DNA of 25,265 nt, taken from positions 1-25,265 of the forward strand of contig JAEEGN010000312.1 of NCBI GenBank assembly GCA_016280345.1, given 5' to 3'. A program made the position numbers and the translations under genes. This stretch comes from Selenomonadaceae bacterium. GTDB taxonomy: Bacteria > Bacillota > Negativicutes > Selenomonadales > Selenomonadaceae. Positions 1-7,438 of the stretch are shown in pieces. A model generated the notes under the pieces. The model was not told where the DNA came from. It did no database searches and saw only the letters and a program-made list of their open reading frames with translations. How positions within the stretch are numbered: the first letter of the stretch is position 1; every line of letters starts with the position of its first letter.

Positions 1-195
1 AGAATTGACACATCTCAGCGTGACAGAATCGTTGCCATCGGCCAGGTCGATGGTACCTCTTTCGAATTCGCCCGTCACCGAAACGCCGTAACCTATGGTG
101 TCATTATGGTTTGCCGCTACGATGGTAGAATCTTTGAAATTGTTATTGGTAATATACGTTCGGCTGTCGCCGTTAAGAGTAATAGTTGCCCCCAT
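1..195 (-). CDS. N-terminal fragment of a beta-rich, adhesin/RTX-like repeat protein (partial)
   Basis: The minus-strand frame is open from an ATG at 195 to the window edge, giving 65 residues, and the gene continues outside the window. An AGGAGG at 205-210 sits 9 nt upstream of the ATG, which supports this start. The peptide is rich in Asn, Asp, Thr, Ser and Gly, with short alternating hydrophobic stretches and Asn-Asp-Thr-Ile and Gly-Asn-Asp-Ser type turns. This resembles the beta-helical or calcium-binding repeats of large surface or type I-secreted proteins. There is no N-terminal hydrophobic signal peptide. GC is about 47% by count, clearly below the neighbouring genes. The family is not identified. 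Adhesin or RTX-like is an inference from composition, and an ordinary cytoplasmic beta-protein is possible. It is preceded by an unusually long gene-free region. Confidence 0.6.
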   Translation of the reverse strand, partial: MGATITLNGDSRTYITNNNFKDSTIVAANHNDTIGYGVSVTGEFERGTIDLADGNDSVTLRCVNS

Positions 196-750
196 CGCTC
201 ACGCCCTCCTTCCGGCCGTCCGGCGTGTCGCCGGCGGTGTGTCCGTGTCAGAGAAACAAGCGGTCAGGACATACGAAGCCGGAGACACCGGCCGCCCGGC
301 CGCAAGCTCCGAAACTTGCGGGTTGCCGAGCCCGGCCTCCCCCGAAAATGAAACAGCGCCACCACGTCGTCCGGCGGTTTGTCCTTTCCCTGCGGACATT
401 CCCGTGCTCCGGCAACGCCGGCGGCGCATTTGACGGCTTACACCCTCGCTGCAAAAAATGAATTTCCCCCGGCTCGTCTCCGATAAAACCATAATGAAGC
501 TATTTTCGGAGATTCGCGTGCTGCGCCCACGTCGCAACATCCCCATATCCACACCAATCAATTCCTTTCTTCGACGGCGCTCGTTTTCAATCCCCACGCC
601 GTGCCCGGCTCAACCGCCGATCGGACACCCGCCGCGCCGCGAAGCTCCACCCCCGCAACCCCGGCCGCCGCGCCCTCTCCCGACGACATCCCGCGCCAGA
701 TTCTTATTTTTTCATTTTATACTATTCTTCGGCCCATTTCAATAAAAAAA
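196..750. other. Gene-free GC-rich region upstream of the adhesin-like gene
   Basis: No reading frame here has a convincing ribosome binding site, domain or protein-like composition. The plus strand is notably C-rich, especially about 600-700, so a Rho-loading site or the remains of a decayed gene are possible. A small inverted repeat (CCGCAAG 300-306 / CTTGCGG 315-321) is present. I see nothing else to annotate apart from the weak minus-strand promoter. Confidence 0.5.
714..742 (-). promoter_or_regulatory. Possible minus-strand promoter for the adhesin-like gene
   Basis: Read on the minus strand there is TTGAAA (742-737), a 17-nt spacer and TAAAAT (719-714). It lies in an AT-rich patch inside otherwise GC-rich non-coding DNA. 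It would leave a leader of about 500 nt before the ATG at 195, which is long, so the assignment is weak. Confidence 0.3.
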
Positions 751-828
751 CCGGGAATGGTAGCCAAAACACCGTGAATGGTAATTTTCGACCATTCACG
801 GTGTTTTCCCTACCACTCACGGTGCCGG
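751..828. repeat. 78-bp imperfect palindrome with a 17-bp perfect core stem
   Basis: The core arms 766-782 and 791-807 are perfectly complementary (17 bp) around an 8-nt loop at 783-790. After a 2-nt internal bulge the stem resumes with 6 bp (758-763 with 810-815), and CCGG motifs at 751-754 and 825-828 end it. On the minus strand the structure is followed by a run of seven T, so it could act as a terminator in that direction. It could equally be a small mobile palindromic element. No gene on either side obviously needs a terminator here. Confidence 0.75.
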
Positions 829-920
829 AAGAAAAATATGTTCTTCTTTTCAGAGAAAAAACCGAACAAGATGTTTCATACGAAACTTTTTGACCTGTCC
901 GTACAAAAAAACGCCTTCCC

Positions 921-1161
921 AAAGCTGAAGAGTTGCCGAAAGAGCCTCCCTCTATGAGGGAGGTGCCCGAAGGGCGGAGGGAGGGAGACGGCGCGATAAA
1001 GTTGCGTAAGCTGTCAGTTTTCGCGTAACTCTTCAAATTCACACAAAGCGAAATTCCCGCCCGCTTGCTCCCCCCGTGACATGCCACTGGCATGTCACGC
1101 CCCCCCGGAGGGGGGGCTAGCCTCCCTTTGAAATGAGAGACGTGCCAGTGGCATGCAGGAC
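921..1161 (+). repeat. Intergenic repeat unit 1 (about 241 bp)
   Basis: This is the first copy of a tandem, degenerate unit that opens with AAAGCTGAAGAGTTGCCGAA. It is followed by a CCTCCCTC-TAT-GAGGGAGG hairpin (946-964), a conserved segment near CTGTCAGTTTTCGCG, and a perfect 11-bp-arm palindrome with a single central base (1076-1098). The unit ends in a block shared with unit 2 (CCTCCCTTTGAAATG). Upstream, a short GTTTC/GAAAC stem followed by T5 lies at 873-890. No coding potential is evident. Confidence 0.8.
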
Positions 1162-1419
1162 AAAGCTGAAGTTTCGCCGAAAGAGCCTCCCTCTATGAGG
1201 GAGGTGGCGCGTAGCGCCGGAAGGAGTTCGCCTCCCGAAGGGAGGCGTCACGCCGTAGGCGTGACAGAACGCAAGCTGTCATTCTTCGCGGGACCTTTCA
1301 CTTTTACGCAAAGCGAAGGTCCGCTTGCTCCCCCCGTGACATGCCACTGGCATGTCACGCCCTCCCGGAGGGGGCTCGCCTCCCTTTGAAATGCGAGACG
1401 TGCCAGCGGCATTCAAGAC
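1162..1419 (+). repeat. Intergenic repeat unit 2 (about 258 bp)
   Basis: This is the second tandem copy. It is longer than unit 1 because extra hairpins follow the opening CCTCCCTC/GAGGGAGG stem. Four consecutive stems have 3-nt loops: 1186-1204, 1206-1218, 1230-1246 and 1247-1265. The 11-bp-arm palindrome recurs at 1336-1358 and is identical to the one in unit 1. Conservation of the palindromes above the surrounding sequence suggests selection or transposition of the structured part. Confidence 0.8.
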
Positions 1420-1555
1420 AAAGCTGAAGAGTTGCCGAAAGAGCCTCCCTCTGGAGGGAGGTGGCGAGCTTGCGAGCCAGAGGGAGGGGCACAGCATGAT
1501 AAAGTTGCATAAGCCGTCAGTTTTCGCAGAAATCTTCAAGTTTACGCAATGCGAA
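1420..1555 (+). repeat. Intergenic repeat unit 3 (truncated)
   Basis: This is the third copy. It starts with the same AAAGCTGAAGAGTTGCCGAA block and keeps the CCTCCCTCT hairpin, whose arm can also pair with AGAGGGAGG at 1479-1487. It also keeps the AAAGTTGC..AAGC(C/T)GTCAGTTTTCGC segment. It lacks the 11-bp palindrome and the downstream half, and stops about 50 bp before the SNF2 gene promoter. Confidence 0.75.
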
Positions 1556-1602
1556 ACTCCAGGGCTGATCGCGGCGTAACCCCCTCCCAATCCGGTCCGG
1601 AG

Positions 1603-1631
1603 TTGCGAAAGCGGGTAAAGCGTGCCATAAT
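1603..1631 (+). promoter_or_regulatory. Sigma-70-type promoter of the SNF2 helicase gene
   Basis: TTGCGA (1603-1608), a 17-nt spacer and CATAAT (1626-1631) lie about 40 nt before the start codon. Confidence 0.6.
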
Positions 1632-1669
1632 AGGAACGATGACTTTTTCGGAAAGGAAGATCACGGGAT

Positions 1670-4600
1670 ATGCTGGAGGATATAGAGATCCGCTCCCTGG
1701 CCAACGACGCCTCCTACGAGCGCGGCTGCCGCTACTATCGGAACGGCGCCGTGAAGCAGCTGCGGTCCGAAGCGGTGACAAGGAGTCAATGCCATCACGA
1801 AGCCCGGGTGCAGGGATCGGAATCCTATACCGCCTGGGCTGACGTGAAGAGCGGTTCCAAAGTGACGGATTTCGGCTGCGACTGCCCGGCGGCCCTGCTG
1901 TACGACGGGGCCTGCAAGCACGTCGTGGCGCTCCTGAAGGCGCTGCAGGAGCGCCAGTCGCTGGGGAAGGGAAAATCCCTGAAGGATTCTCTGGGCGAGC
2001 GCCTTTTTTCCCTGGTGCGAAGGCGTCCCGCCGCGGCTTCGCCGCCGCTCTTCCTGGAGCCGAAGCTCTGCGTCTCCGAGGAATACGGCCATCAGACGCT
2101 CTGGCTGGAATTCCGTCTGGGGCGGGACCGGCTGTACATCGTCCGCAGCCTTTCCGAGATGATGCGTTCCCTGTCCGCCGGCCAGCCCATCGTTTTCGGC
2201 AAGCATCTCATTCTCAGCCCGGAGGAGATGGTGTTCGCGCCGGGACGACCGGCCGCTCTCTGGGAACTGCTCCGGACCGCCTGGCGTGACGCCGAGAGCG
2301 TCCGGGCCTACAGCAGCTATTTCCGCTCGAATTACAGCGCCGGCAGCGTTTTCGAGCAGAAGCGCCTGAAGCTCTCGCCTTCGTATCTGGCGCGTTTTCT
2401 CGCCATCATGGGGGACGAGGCGTTCGACGTCGTTCCCGACGGTATGGAATCGTTCCCGGCCCGCGTTACCGACGGCGTGCCGCAGCTCTCGGTTACCGTC
2501 GAGGATACGGGCAGCGGGGCCCGCGTGGGTCTGGACGCGGTACGGTCGCTCCGCCTGCTGGACGAGGAAGGCCGCTTCGTCCTCAGCGGCGATACCATCT
2601 ACCGGACGCCGCCCGCGGAAGGGGAACGGCTGCGGGCGCTGATTACGGCTTTCGCCGGGCACCGGTATCTGACGATCGCGGCGGACCGGCTGGAGGATTT
2701 CTTCGCCACGGTACTGCCGGAGCTGGAAAAGGCCGCCAACCTTCAGGTGGCCCCGGCTTTTTCCCGGCGCTTCGAGATTTTGCCGCTGGCGGCCGAGGTC
2801 TATCTGGACTATCACGGGGACGGGATAGCGGCCCGCCTGTCGTACCGTTACGGGGACACCGTTTACGATCCCCTGGCCGGGCCGCCGCCGGCGCGGTCCG
2901 GCGCCCGCCGGCTGATCCGGGACGTCGCGGCGGAGGAAGACATCCGGGCGCTGTTCGACACTTACGGTTTCGGCGTGGAGGACGGACAGCTCGTGCAGCC
3001 GGAGGAGGAACCGGCCTACGATTTCCTCACCGAGGGATTGCCGGCGCTGTCCCGGATGGCGGATGTCTTTTATTCGGAAATCTTCCACCGCCGGCCCGTC
3101 CGGACGATGCCGCCGGTGACCATCGGCGTGAGCCTGCAGAAGGACAATCTGCTGGAAGTGAAGCTCTCGGCCCGGGATCTCGATTTCGACGAGCTGGTGG
3201 GCATCCTGCGCTCCTATCGGCTCAAGCGCCGCTACCACCGGCTGAAGGACGGTTCTTTCGTGACGCTGGGGGAGCAGCAGATGGACGCACTGGCCGATCT
3301 GGTGGAAACCACCGGCATCCGGGGCGGCGCCGGTCAGGTCACGAACCTGCCGCTGGCCCAGGCGCTCTACATCGACGCTCTGGCCCGGGAGGAAAACGGG
3401 CTGACGATTGAGAGCAGCCGTGATTTCCGCGATCTGGTGCGGGACATCGCCAGGCCGGACGCCATGGACTGGACGCCTCCGGCGGAGGTGGCGCCGGTGC
3501 TGCGCGGCTATCAGGCCACGGGCTTCGCCTGGCTGATGTCGCTGGCCGCCCACGGGCTCGGCGGCATTCTGGCCGACGATATGGGGCTGGGAAAGACGCT
3601 GCAGGTCATCGCTTTCCTCCTGGCCCGGCGGGAGGAAAGCCCGCTGCCGACGCTGGTGGTCACGCCGACGTCGCTGATGTACAACTGGCTGGACGAGATC
3701 CAGCGGTTCGCGCCCGTCCTCCGGGCCGCCGCCATCGCCGGCACGAAGGCGGAACGCCGCGCCCTGCTGGAGCGGGCCGCGGATTTCGACGTGGTCGTCA
3801 CTACTTACAATATGCTGAAGCGCGACGTCGCCGACTACGAGCAGCGCCGCTTCGCGTTCTGCTTTCTCGACGAAGCCCAGCACATCAAGAACCCGGCGAC
3901 GCAGAACGCCAAAGCGGTCAAGCGCCTGCAGACCGGCGGCTACTTCGCCCTGACCGGCACCCCCATCGAGAACAGCCTGACGGAGCTATGGTCCATCTTC
4001 GATTTCCTGATGCCGGGCTATCTGGGTCCCCACGCCCAGTTCCGCGGCCGCTACGAGGCCCCCATCGTGCGGGGCGAGGACGCGCGGGCGTTGAAGAATC
4101 TGCGCCGGCGCGTCGCCCCTTTCATCCTGCGGCGGCTCAAAAAGGACGTGCTGACGGAGCTTCCCGACAAGGTGGAGAGCAAGGTCGTCAACGAGATGAC
4201 GCCCAAACAGGCCAGCGTGTATAACGCCTGGTTCGTGCAGAGCCAGAAGGAGTTCGCCGCCATTTTGAAGGAGCATGGCTTCGACTCCGGCCGCGTCAGG
4301 ATTCTCGCCATCCTCACCCGGCTGCGGCAGATCGCCTGCGATCCGGCGATTTTCCTGGAGGATTACGACGGCGGCTCCGGCAAACTGGACCTTCTGGCTG
4401 ACATCGTTCCCGAAGCCATCGCCGGCGGCCACCGGCTCCTGATCTTCTCGCAATTCACGACCATGCTGCGCCGCATCGAGGCGCGCTTCCGGGAAACGGG
4501 TATCGTCTGCGATTACCTCGACGGCCAGACGCCGGCGCTGGAACGGCTGCGGCTCGTCAAGGAGTTCAACGCCGGCGGCAAACCGGTTTTCCTGATTTCC

Positions 4601-4885
4601 CTGAAGGCGGGCGGCACCGGCCTCAATCTCACCGGCGCCGATATAGTCATCCATTACGACCCCTGGTGGAACCCCGCCGTCGAGGACCAGGCCACGGACC
4701 GTGCCTATCGTATCGGCCAGCAGAACAAGGTCCAGGTGCTGAAGCTGGTGACCAAAGGGACCATCGAGGAAAAAATCTTCGCCCTGCAGGAGCGGAAGAA
4801 GGCGCTGATCGACCAGATGATCCGGCCGGGAGAGAACTTCCTGAGCAAGCTGGACGAAAACGAGATCCGCGACCTGTTCCGGTAA
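1670..4885 (+). CDS. SWIM zinc-finger SNF2-family helicase (DEAD/DEAH-like, Swi2/Snf2)
   Basis: The 1071-residue protein is an ATP-driven double-strand DNA translocase of the Swi2/Snf2 group, presumably cytoplasmic and acting on nucleoid or damaged DNA. A SWIM zinc finger lies near the N terminus (C70-x-C72 ... C82-x-H84). A long middle region follows that matches, by position, the bacterial SNF2-associated domain. The helicase core comes next, with Walker A GLGKT (639-643), Walker B DEAQ (734-737), LTGTPIENS, and the C-terminal lobe containing AGGTGLNLTGAD, DPWWNPAVEDQA and DRAYRIGQ. All key motifs are intact. The start is the ATG at 1670 with AAGGA at 1653-1657. It has its own promoter and no operon partner. 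The family assignment is firm, but the physiological role of the bacterial members is poorly defined. Confidence 0.95.
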   Translation: MLEDIEIRSLANDASYERGCRYYRNGAVKQLRSEAVTRSQCHHEARVQGSESYTAWADVKSGSKVTDFGCDCPAALLYDGACKHVVALLKALQERQSLGKGKSLKDSLGERLFSLVRRRPAAASPPLFLEPKLCVSEEYGHQTLWLEFRLGRDRLYIVRSLSEMMRSLSAGQPIVFGKHLILSPEEMVFAPGRPAALWELLRTAWRDAESVRAYSSYFRSNYSAGSVFEQKRLKLSPSYLARFLAIMGDEAFDVVPDGMESFPARVTDGVPQLSVTVEDTGSGARVGLDAVRSLRLLDEEGRFVLSGDTIYRTPPAEGERLRALITAFAGHRYLTIAADRLEDFFATVLPELEKAANLQVAPAFSRRFEILPLAAEVYLDYHGDGIAARLSYRYGDTVYDPLAGPPPARSGARRLIRDVAAEEDIRALFDTYGFGVEDGQLVQPEEEPAYDFLTEGLPALSRMADVFYSEIFHRRPVRTMPPVTIGVSLQKDNLLEVKLSARDLDFDELVGILRSYRLKRRYHRLKDGSFVTLGEQQMDALADLVETTGIRGGAGQVTNLPLAQALYIDALAREENGLTIESSRDFRDLVRDIARPDAMDWTPPAEVAPVLRGYQATGFAWLMSLAAHGLGGILADDMGLGKTLQVIAFLLARREESPLPTLVVTPTSLMYNWLDEIQRFAPVLRAAAIAGTKAERRALLERAADFDVVVTTYNMLKRDVADYEQRRFAFCFLDEAQHIKNPATQNAKAVKRLQTGGYFALTGTPIENSLTELWSIFDFLMPGYLGPHAQFRGRYEAPIVRGEDARALKNLRRRVAPFILRRLKKDVLTELPDKVESKVVNEMTPKQASVYNAWFVQSQKEFAAILKEHGFDSGRVRILAILTRLRQIACDPAIFLEDYDGGSGKLDLLADIVPEAIAGGHRLLIFSQFTTMLRRIEARFRETGIVCDYLDGQTPALERLRLVKEFNAGGKPVFLISLKAGGTGLNLTGADIVIHYDPWWNPAVEDQATDRAYRIGQQNKVQVLKLVTKGTIEEKIFALQERKKALIDQMIRPGENFLSKLDENEIRDLFR

Positions 4886-4887
4886 AG

Positions 4888-4916
4888 TTGAAGATTTTGG
4901 GGCTTCTTGCTATAAT
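4888..4916 (+). promoter_or_regulatory. Orphan promoter just after the SNF2 gene
   Basis: TTGAAG (4888-4893), a 17-nt spacer and a perfect TATAAT (4911-4916) begin 2 nt after the SNF2 stop codon. The next gene has its own promoter 230 nt downstream, so what this one transcribes is unclear. It may drive a short RNA ending near the hairpin at 5000-5031, or an alternative permease transcript. Confidence 0.5.
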
Positions 4917-4999
4917 GATTTTGAAACGCAGATCAAAAGGGCTGCCGCGTTTCTTGTTTTATGCCATGAGAAAAGCGGGATTCTACAGATCTGTCCAAC

Positions 5000-5177
5000 A
5001 AGGTACGCTTCCCCCGGGGAAAGCGTACCTTGTTATCCCAACCCGTTATCCGCCGCAACCTGAACCCGCCCTGGAAATCGGAAACCCTTTTTTCGCGGAA
5101 CAGTAAATGCGGTAAATGCGGCACCCAGGATTGGGAAAAATATGACGGTTGGCATTCCGGGGAGAGCGTGGTAGAAT
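5000..5177 (+). repeat. Intergenic element copy A (hairpin head plus promoter tail)
   Basis: The element opens with an almost perfect palindrome at 5000-5031 (11-bp outer arms AAGGTACGCTT/AAGCGTACCTT, C4/G4 inner arms). It continues through ACCTTGTTATCCCA, CTGGAAATCGGAAACCC and GCGGTAAATGCGG blocks into the permease promoter. The same order of blocks recurs before typA (13086-13271), with substitutions and small gaps. The 5000-5031 hairpin could also end SNF2 transcripts, but it lacks a good T tract. Confidence 0.6.
5149..5177 (+). promoter_or_regulatory. Promoter of the NCS2 permease gene
   Basis: TTGGCA (5149-5154), a 17-nt spacer and TAGAAT (5172-5177) lie about 40 nt before the TTG start. 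The promoter sits at the right end of the repeated intergenic element. Confidence 0.65.
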
Positions 5178-5218
5178 AATTATGTATTGGCATTTTCCCC
5201 GGAGATGAGGTGTAGCGA

Positions 5219-6517
5219 TTGGAGCGGCTCGGCGCCCGGTTTTCCCTGGCGGGACGGGGAACCGATGTAAAAACGGAGGTCCTGGCCGGCGTCACCGCCT
5301 TTCTGTCGATGGCGTACGCGCTGATCGTGATTCCGTCCATCTTCAGCCGGTGCGGTATGGATTTCGGCGGCGTCTATCTGGCGACGGCCCTGACGTCGGC
5401 GCTGGCGACGCTGGCCCTGGGACTGGCAGCCGATCTTCCGGCCGCGGTCATCCCCAGCGTCGGCATCAACGCCTGTCTCGGCTACGGCGTCATCCTTTCG
5501 GAGGGCTGCCCCTGGCCGGCGGCGCTGGGCTCTGTCATGGCCGCGTCGCTGCTCCTGGCGGCGCTCTCTTTGACGCCCTTTCCCGCGATGCTCCGGGAGG
5601 CGGTTCCCCTCTCCCTGCAAGCGGCGGTCCGGTCGGGCCTCGGCCTTCTGCTGGCCTTTTCGGGACTCGTCCAGGGGCGTCTCATCATGGGTTCGCCGAC
5701 GACGATCGTAACGTTGGGCGATCCGGCGGACCCGGCCGCCTACCTGACGGCGCTGGGACTGATCGTGACGGCGGCGCTGCTGGCGCTCCGGATACACGGG
5801 GCCATTTTCCTCGGCCTCCTTTTGACAGAGGCCGCCGCGCTTCTGCTGGGCTTCCTGGAGGCCCCGGAGGGCATCTTTTTCCTGCCGGCCTGGGACGGTG
5901 TTTTCCTTCATCTGACCCTGGCGGACCTTGAGGCACGGCCCGTCGTCATCCTTACGCTGGCCTTCCTCACGTTGTTTGACACGACCGGCACGCTGCTGGC
6001 GCTCCGCCCCATCGTGAGCGATTCCGCATCGGAAAGCCAACCCCCTGTTCAACGGACGCTGTTCGTCGCTGCCGCCGGCGGCTTTCTGGGGGCCCTGTCC
6101 GGCACCGGAGCCGTTTCGGTGCCGGCGGAGTCCGCGACCGGAGCCGCCGCCGGAGGGCGGACCGGGTTCGCCGCGGTGGTCACGGCGGCGCTTTTCGGCC
6201 TGGCCATTTTCCTTTTGCCCATCGCCAAAGTGATCGCGGCCATGCCGGCCATCACCGCGCCCGCGCTGGTCTTTGCCGGCGCCTTCCTGCTGGCAAGCGC
6301 CGCCGCCATCGACTGGCACGATCCCGTCGCCGCTCTGCCGGCATTTTTCACCATGATCCTGATGCCATTTTCCTTTTCCATCGTCAACGGTATCGGCGCC
6401 GGGATTCTCCTGCACGTCCTGCTGAAGCTGGTGACCGGCGAAGGGCGGAGCATACCGGTACTGCTTTACGTCCTGTCAGGATTGTTCATTCTCTTCTTTG
6501 CCGGGGCCGCCGCGTGA
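5219..6517 (+). CDS. NCS2-family (AzgA-like) purine/nucleobase permease
   Basis: The 432-residue, highly hydrophobic protein is predicted to lie in the inner membrane and take up a purine base (adenine, guanine or hypoxanthine type) with a cation. It matches the AzgA/GhxP branch of nucleobase transporters. The N terminus has RFSLAGRGTDVKTE-VLAGVTAFLSMAY, then GINA in the first conserved loop, FDTTGTLLAL in the middle, and a GTG...ES..G...GGRTG signature followed by PAITAPALVFAG. About a dozen membrane segments are apparent. The start is TTG at 5219, chosen because GAGG (5207-5210) sits 8 nt upstream and the family's conserved N terminus begins immediately. The length is typical of the family. 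The exact substrate cannot be read from the sequence. The GH73 gene follows after 60 nt and may be cotranscribed. Confidence 0.88.
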   Translation: MERLGARFSLAGRGTDVKTEVLAGVTAFLSMAYALIVIPSIFSRCGMDFGGVYLATALTSALATLALGLAADLPAAVIPSVGINACLGYGVILSEGCPWPAALGSVMAASLLLAALSLTPFPAMLREAVPLSLQAAVRSGLGLLLAFSGLVQGRLIMGSPTTIVTLGDPADPAAYLTALGLIVTAALLALRIHGAIFLGLLLTEAAALLLGFLEAPEGIFFLPAWDGVFLHLTLADLEARPVVILTLAFLTLFDTTGTLLALRPIVSDSASESQPPVQRTLFVAAAGGFLGALSGTGAVSVPAESATGAAAGGRTGFAAVVTAALFGLAIFLLPIAKVIAAMPAITAPALVFAGAFLLASAAAIDWHDPVAALPAFFTMILMPFSFSIVNGIGAGILLHVLLKLVTGEGRSIPVLLYVLSGLFILFFAGAAA

Positions 6518-6577
6518 ACAGTCCACGACGGTTCCGGTGCCTGCCAACAATATTACTGCCCCATAGGAGGGAATCGG

Positions 6578-7372
6578 ATGAAGCGCAATTGCTGCAAAAA
6601 AACTTTGGGGATCCTGCTTCTGGGGGCCGGATTGCTGCTCCTGCCCGGAGACGCCGCGGCGCGGCACAAAGGGTATGAATCCGCCGGCGAGACGGTCAGC
6701 CAGGTCCGGAACAGCGCGGAGAAAGAAGCGTCGGAACGCCCCGATCTCTGGACGCGCATCCAGGCGATCCTGCATCCGGCAGAGGAGAAAGCGCCGGAAC
6801 GCCCCGACCCGGATCATCCTGCGGCGGCGGGCGTCGAGATCGCGCTGATCCCGGTGGATCTCAGCAACGAGAATATCCTGGGGCAGCCCATGGCGTCCCA
6901 GGCACAATGCGTCGAGCATCTGCTGCGCGTCAATCCGCACCCCGAAATCTCGGTGACGCCGGAGGAATTGGTGTCCTATTATTATGAGGAAGGGGCGCGG
7001 GAGGGCATCCGCCCGGACGTGGCTTTCGCCCAGGCGCTCAAGGAGACCGGCTATTTCGGCTACGGCGGCACGGTGACGCCTGACCAGAACAATTACTGCG
7101 GTCTCGGGACTACCAGCAGCACGGTGAAGGGGGGCTACTTCCCCACAGCCCGGATGGGCGTCCGGGCCCACATCCAGCATCTTCTGGCCTACGCCTCGAC
7201 CCGGATGCCGGCGCAGCCGGTCGTCGATCCCCGGTACTCCCTGGTGCGTTCGATTTATGGCGACGAGACGCTGGGGACCTGGACGGACCTCAACGGCCGT
7301 TGGGCGGTGCCGGGCTACACTTACGGCCAGAGCATCATGGAGCTGTTCCGCCAGATCCTGATGACGCCTTGA
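6578..7372 (+). CDS. Exported GH73 glucosaminidase (peptidoglycan hydrolase)
   Basis: The 264-residue protein has a basic N terminus, a hydrophobic core and a probable signal-peptidase site after A26-A27-A28, so it should be exported. Residues 30-100 are polar linker containing two near-repeats of an E-R-P-D motif. From about 105 to the end it matches the GH73/mannosyl-glycoprotein endo-beta-N-acetylglucosaminidase fold. It has the ALKETGYF segment carrying the likely catalytic Glu156, then the N-N-Y-C-G-L-G stretch and the conserved Y/G motifs near the C terminus. It should cleave GlcNAc-MurNAc linkages in peptidoglycan during growth or daughter-cell separation. AGGAGG at 6565-6570 lies 7 nt before the ATG. 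No cell-wall binding repeats are present. Confidence 0.88.
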   Translation: MKRNCCKKTLGILLLGAGLLLLPGDAAARHKGYESAGETVSQVRNSAEKEASERPDLWTRIQAILHPAEEKAPERPDPDHPAAAGVEIALIPVDLSNENILGQPMASQAQCVEHLLRVNPHPEISVTPEELVSYYYEEGAREGIRPDVAFAQALKETGYFGYGGTVTPDQNNYCGLGTTSSTVKGGYFPTARMGVRAHIQHLLAYASTRMPAQPVVDPRYSLVRSIYGDETLGTWTDLNGRWAVPGYTYGQSIMELFRQILMTP

Positions 7373-7396
7373 TACGCTGACAGGGTATCGGTTTTT
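7371..7396 (+). terminator. Weak terminator-like hairpin after the glucosaminidase gene
   Basis: GATAC (7371-7375) can pair with GTATC (7385-7389), followed by G-G-T5. The stem is only 5 bp, so it may at most attenuate read-through into aarF. Confidence 0.3.
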
Positions 7397-7438
7397 CCGA
7401 ATCGTTTTCTTCCTAATTACATGGCAGGGGATTGAATT

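Noticed and set aside
199..597. 132-residue minus-strand frame before the adhesin-like gene
   Set aside because: It has no ribosome binding site, is rich in Arg/Gly/Ala/Pro from GC bias, and shows no recognisable family.
921..1555. CRISPR array
   Set aside because: The units are 240-260 bp, internally palindromic and variable in length, with no short constant repeat and unique spacer pattern and no cas genes.
1153..1842. Several short frames across the repeat array
   Set aside because: They are translations of palindromic repeats, differ between the repeat units and have no initiation signals.
1661..3883. 740-residue open frame on the minus strand opposite the SNF2 helicase gene
   Set aside because: It is a GC-rich antisense shadow with Arg/Gln/His/Pro-biased composition, no domain and no ribosome binding site. 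The plus strand encodes an intact helicase.
4915..5106. Short plus-strand frame (63 residues) after the SNF2 gene
   Set aside because: Its ATG overlaps a -10 element, it has no ribosome binding site, and it runs through the palindrome and repeat element. The frame is not kept in the second copy of the element as far as can be seen.
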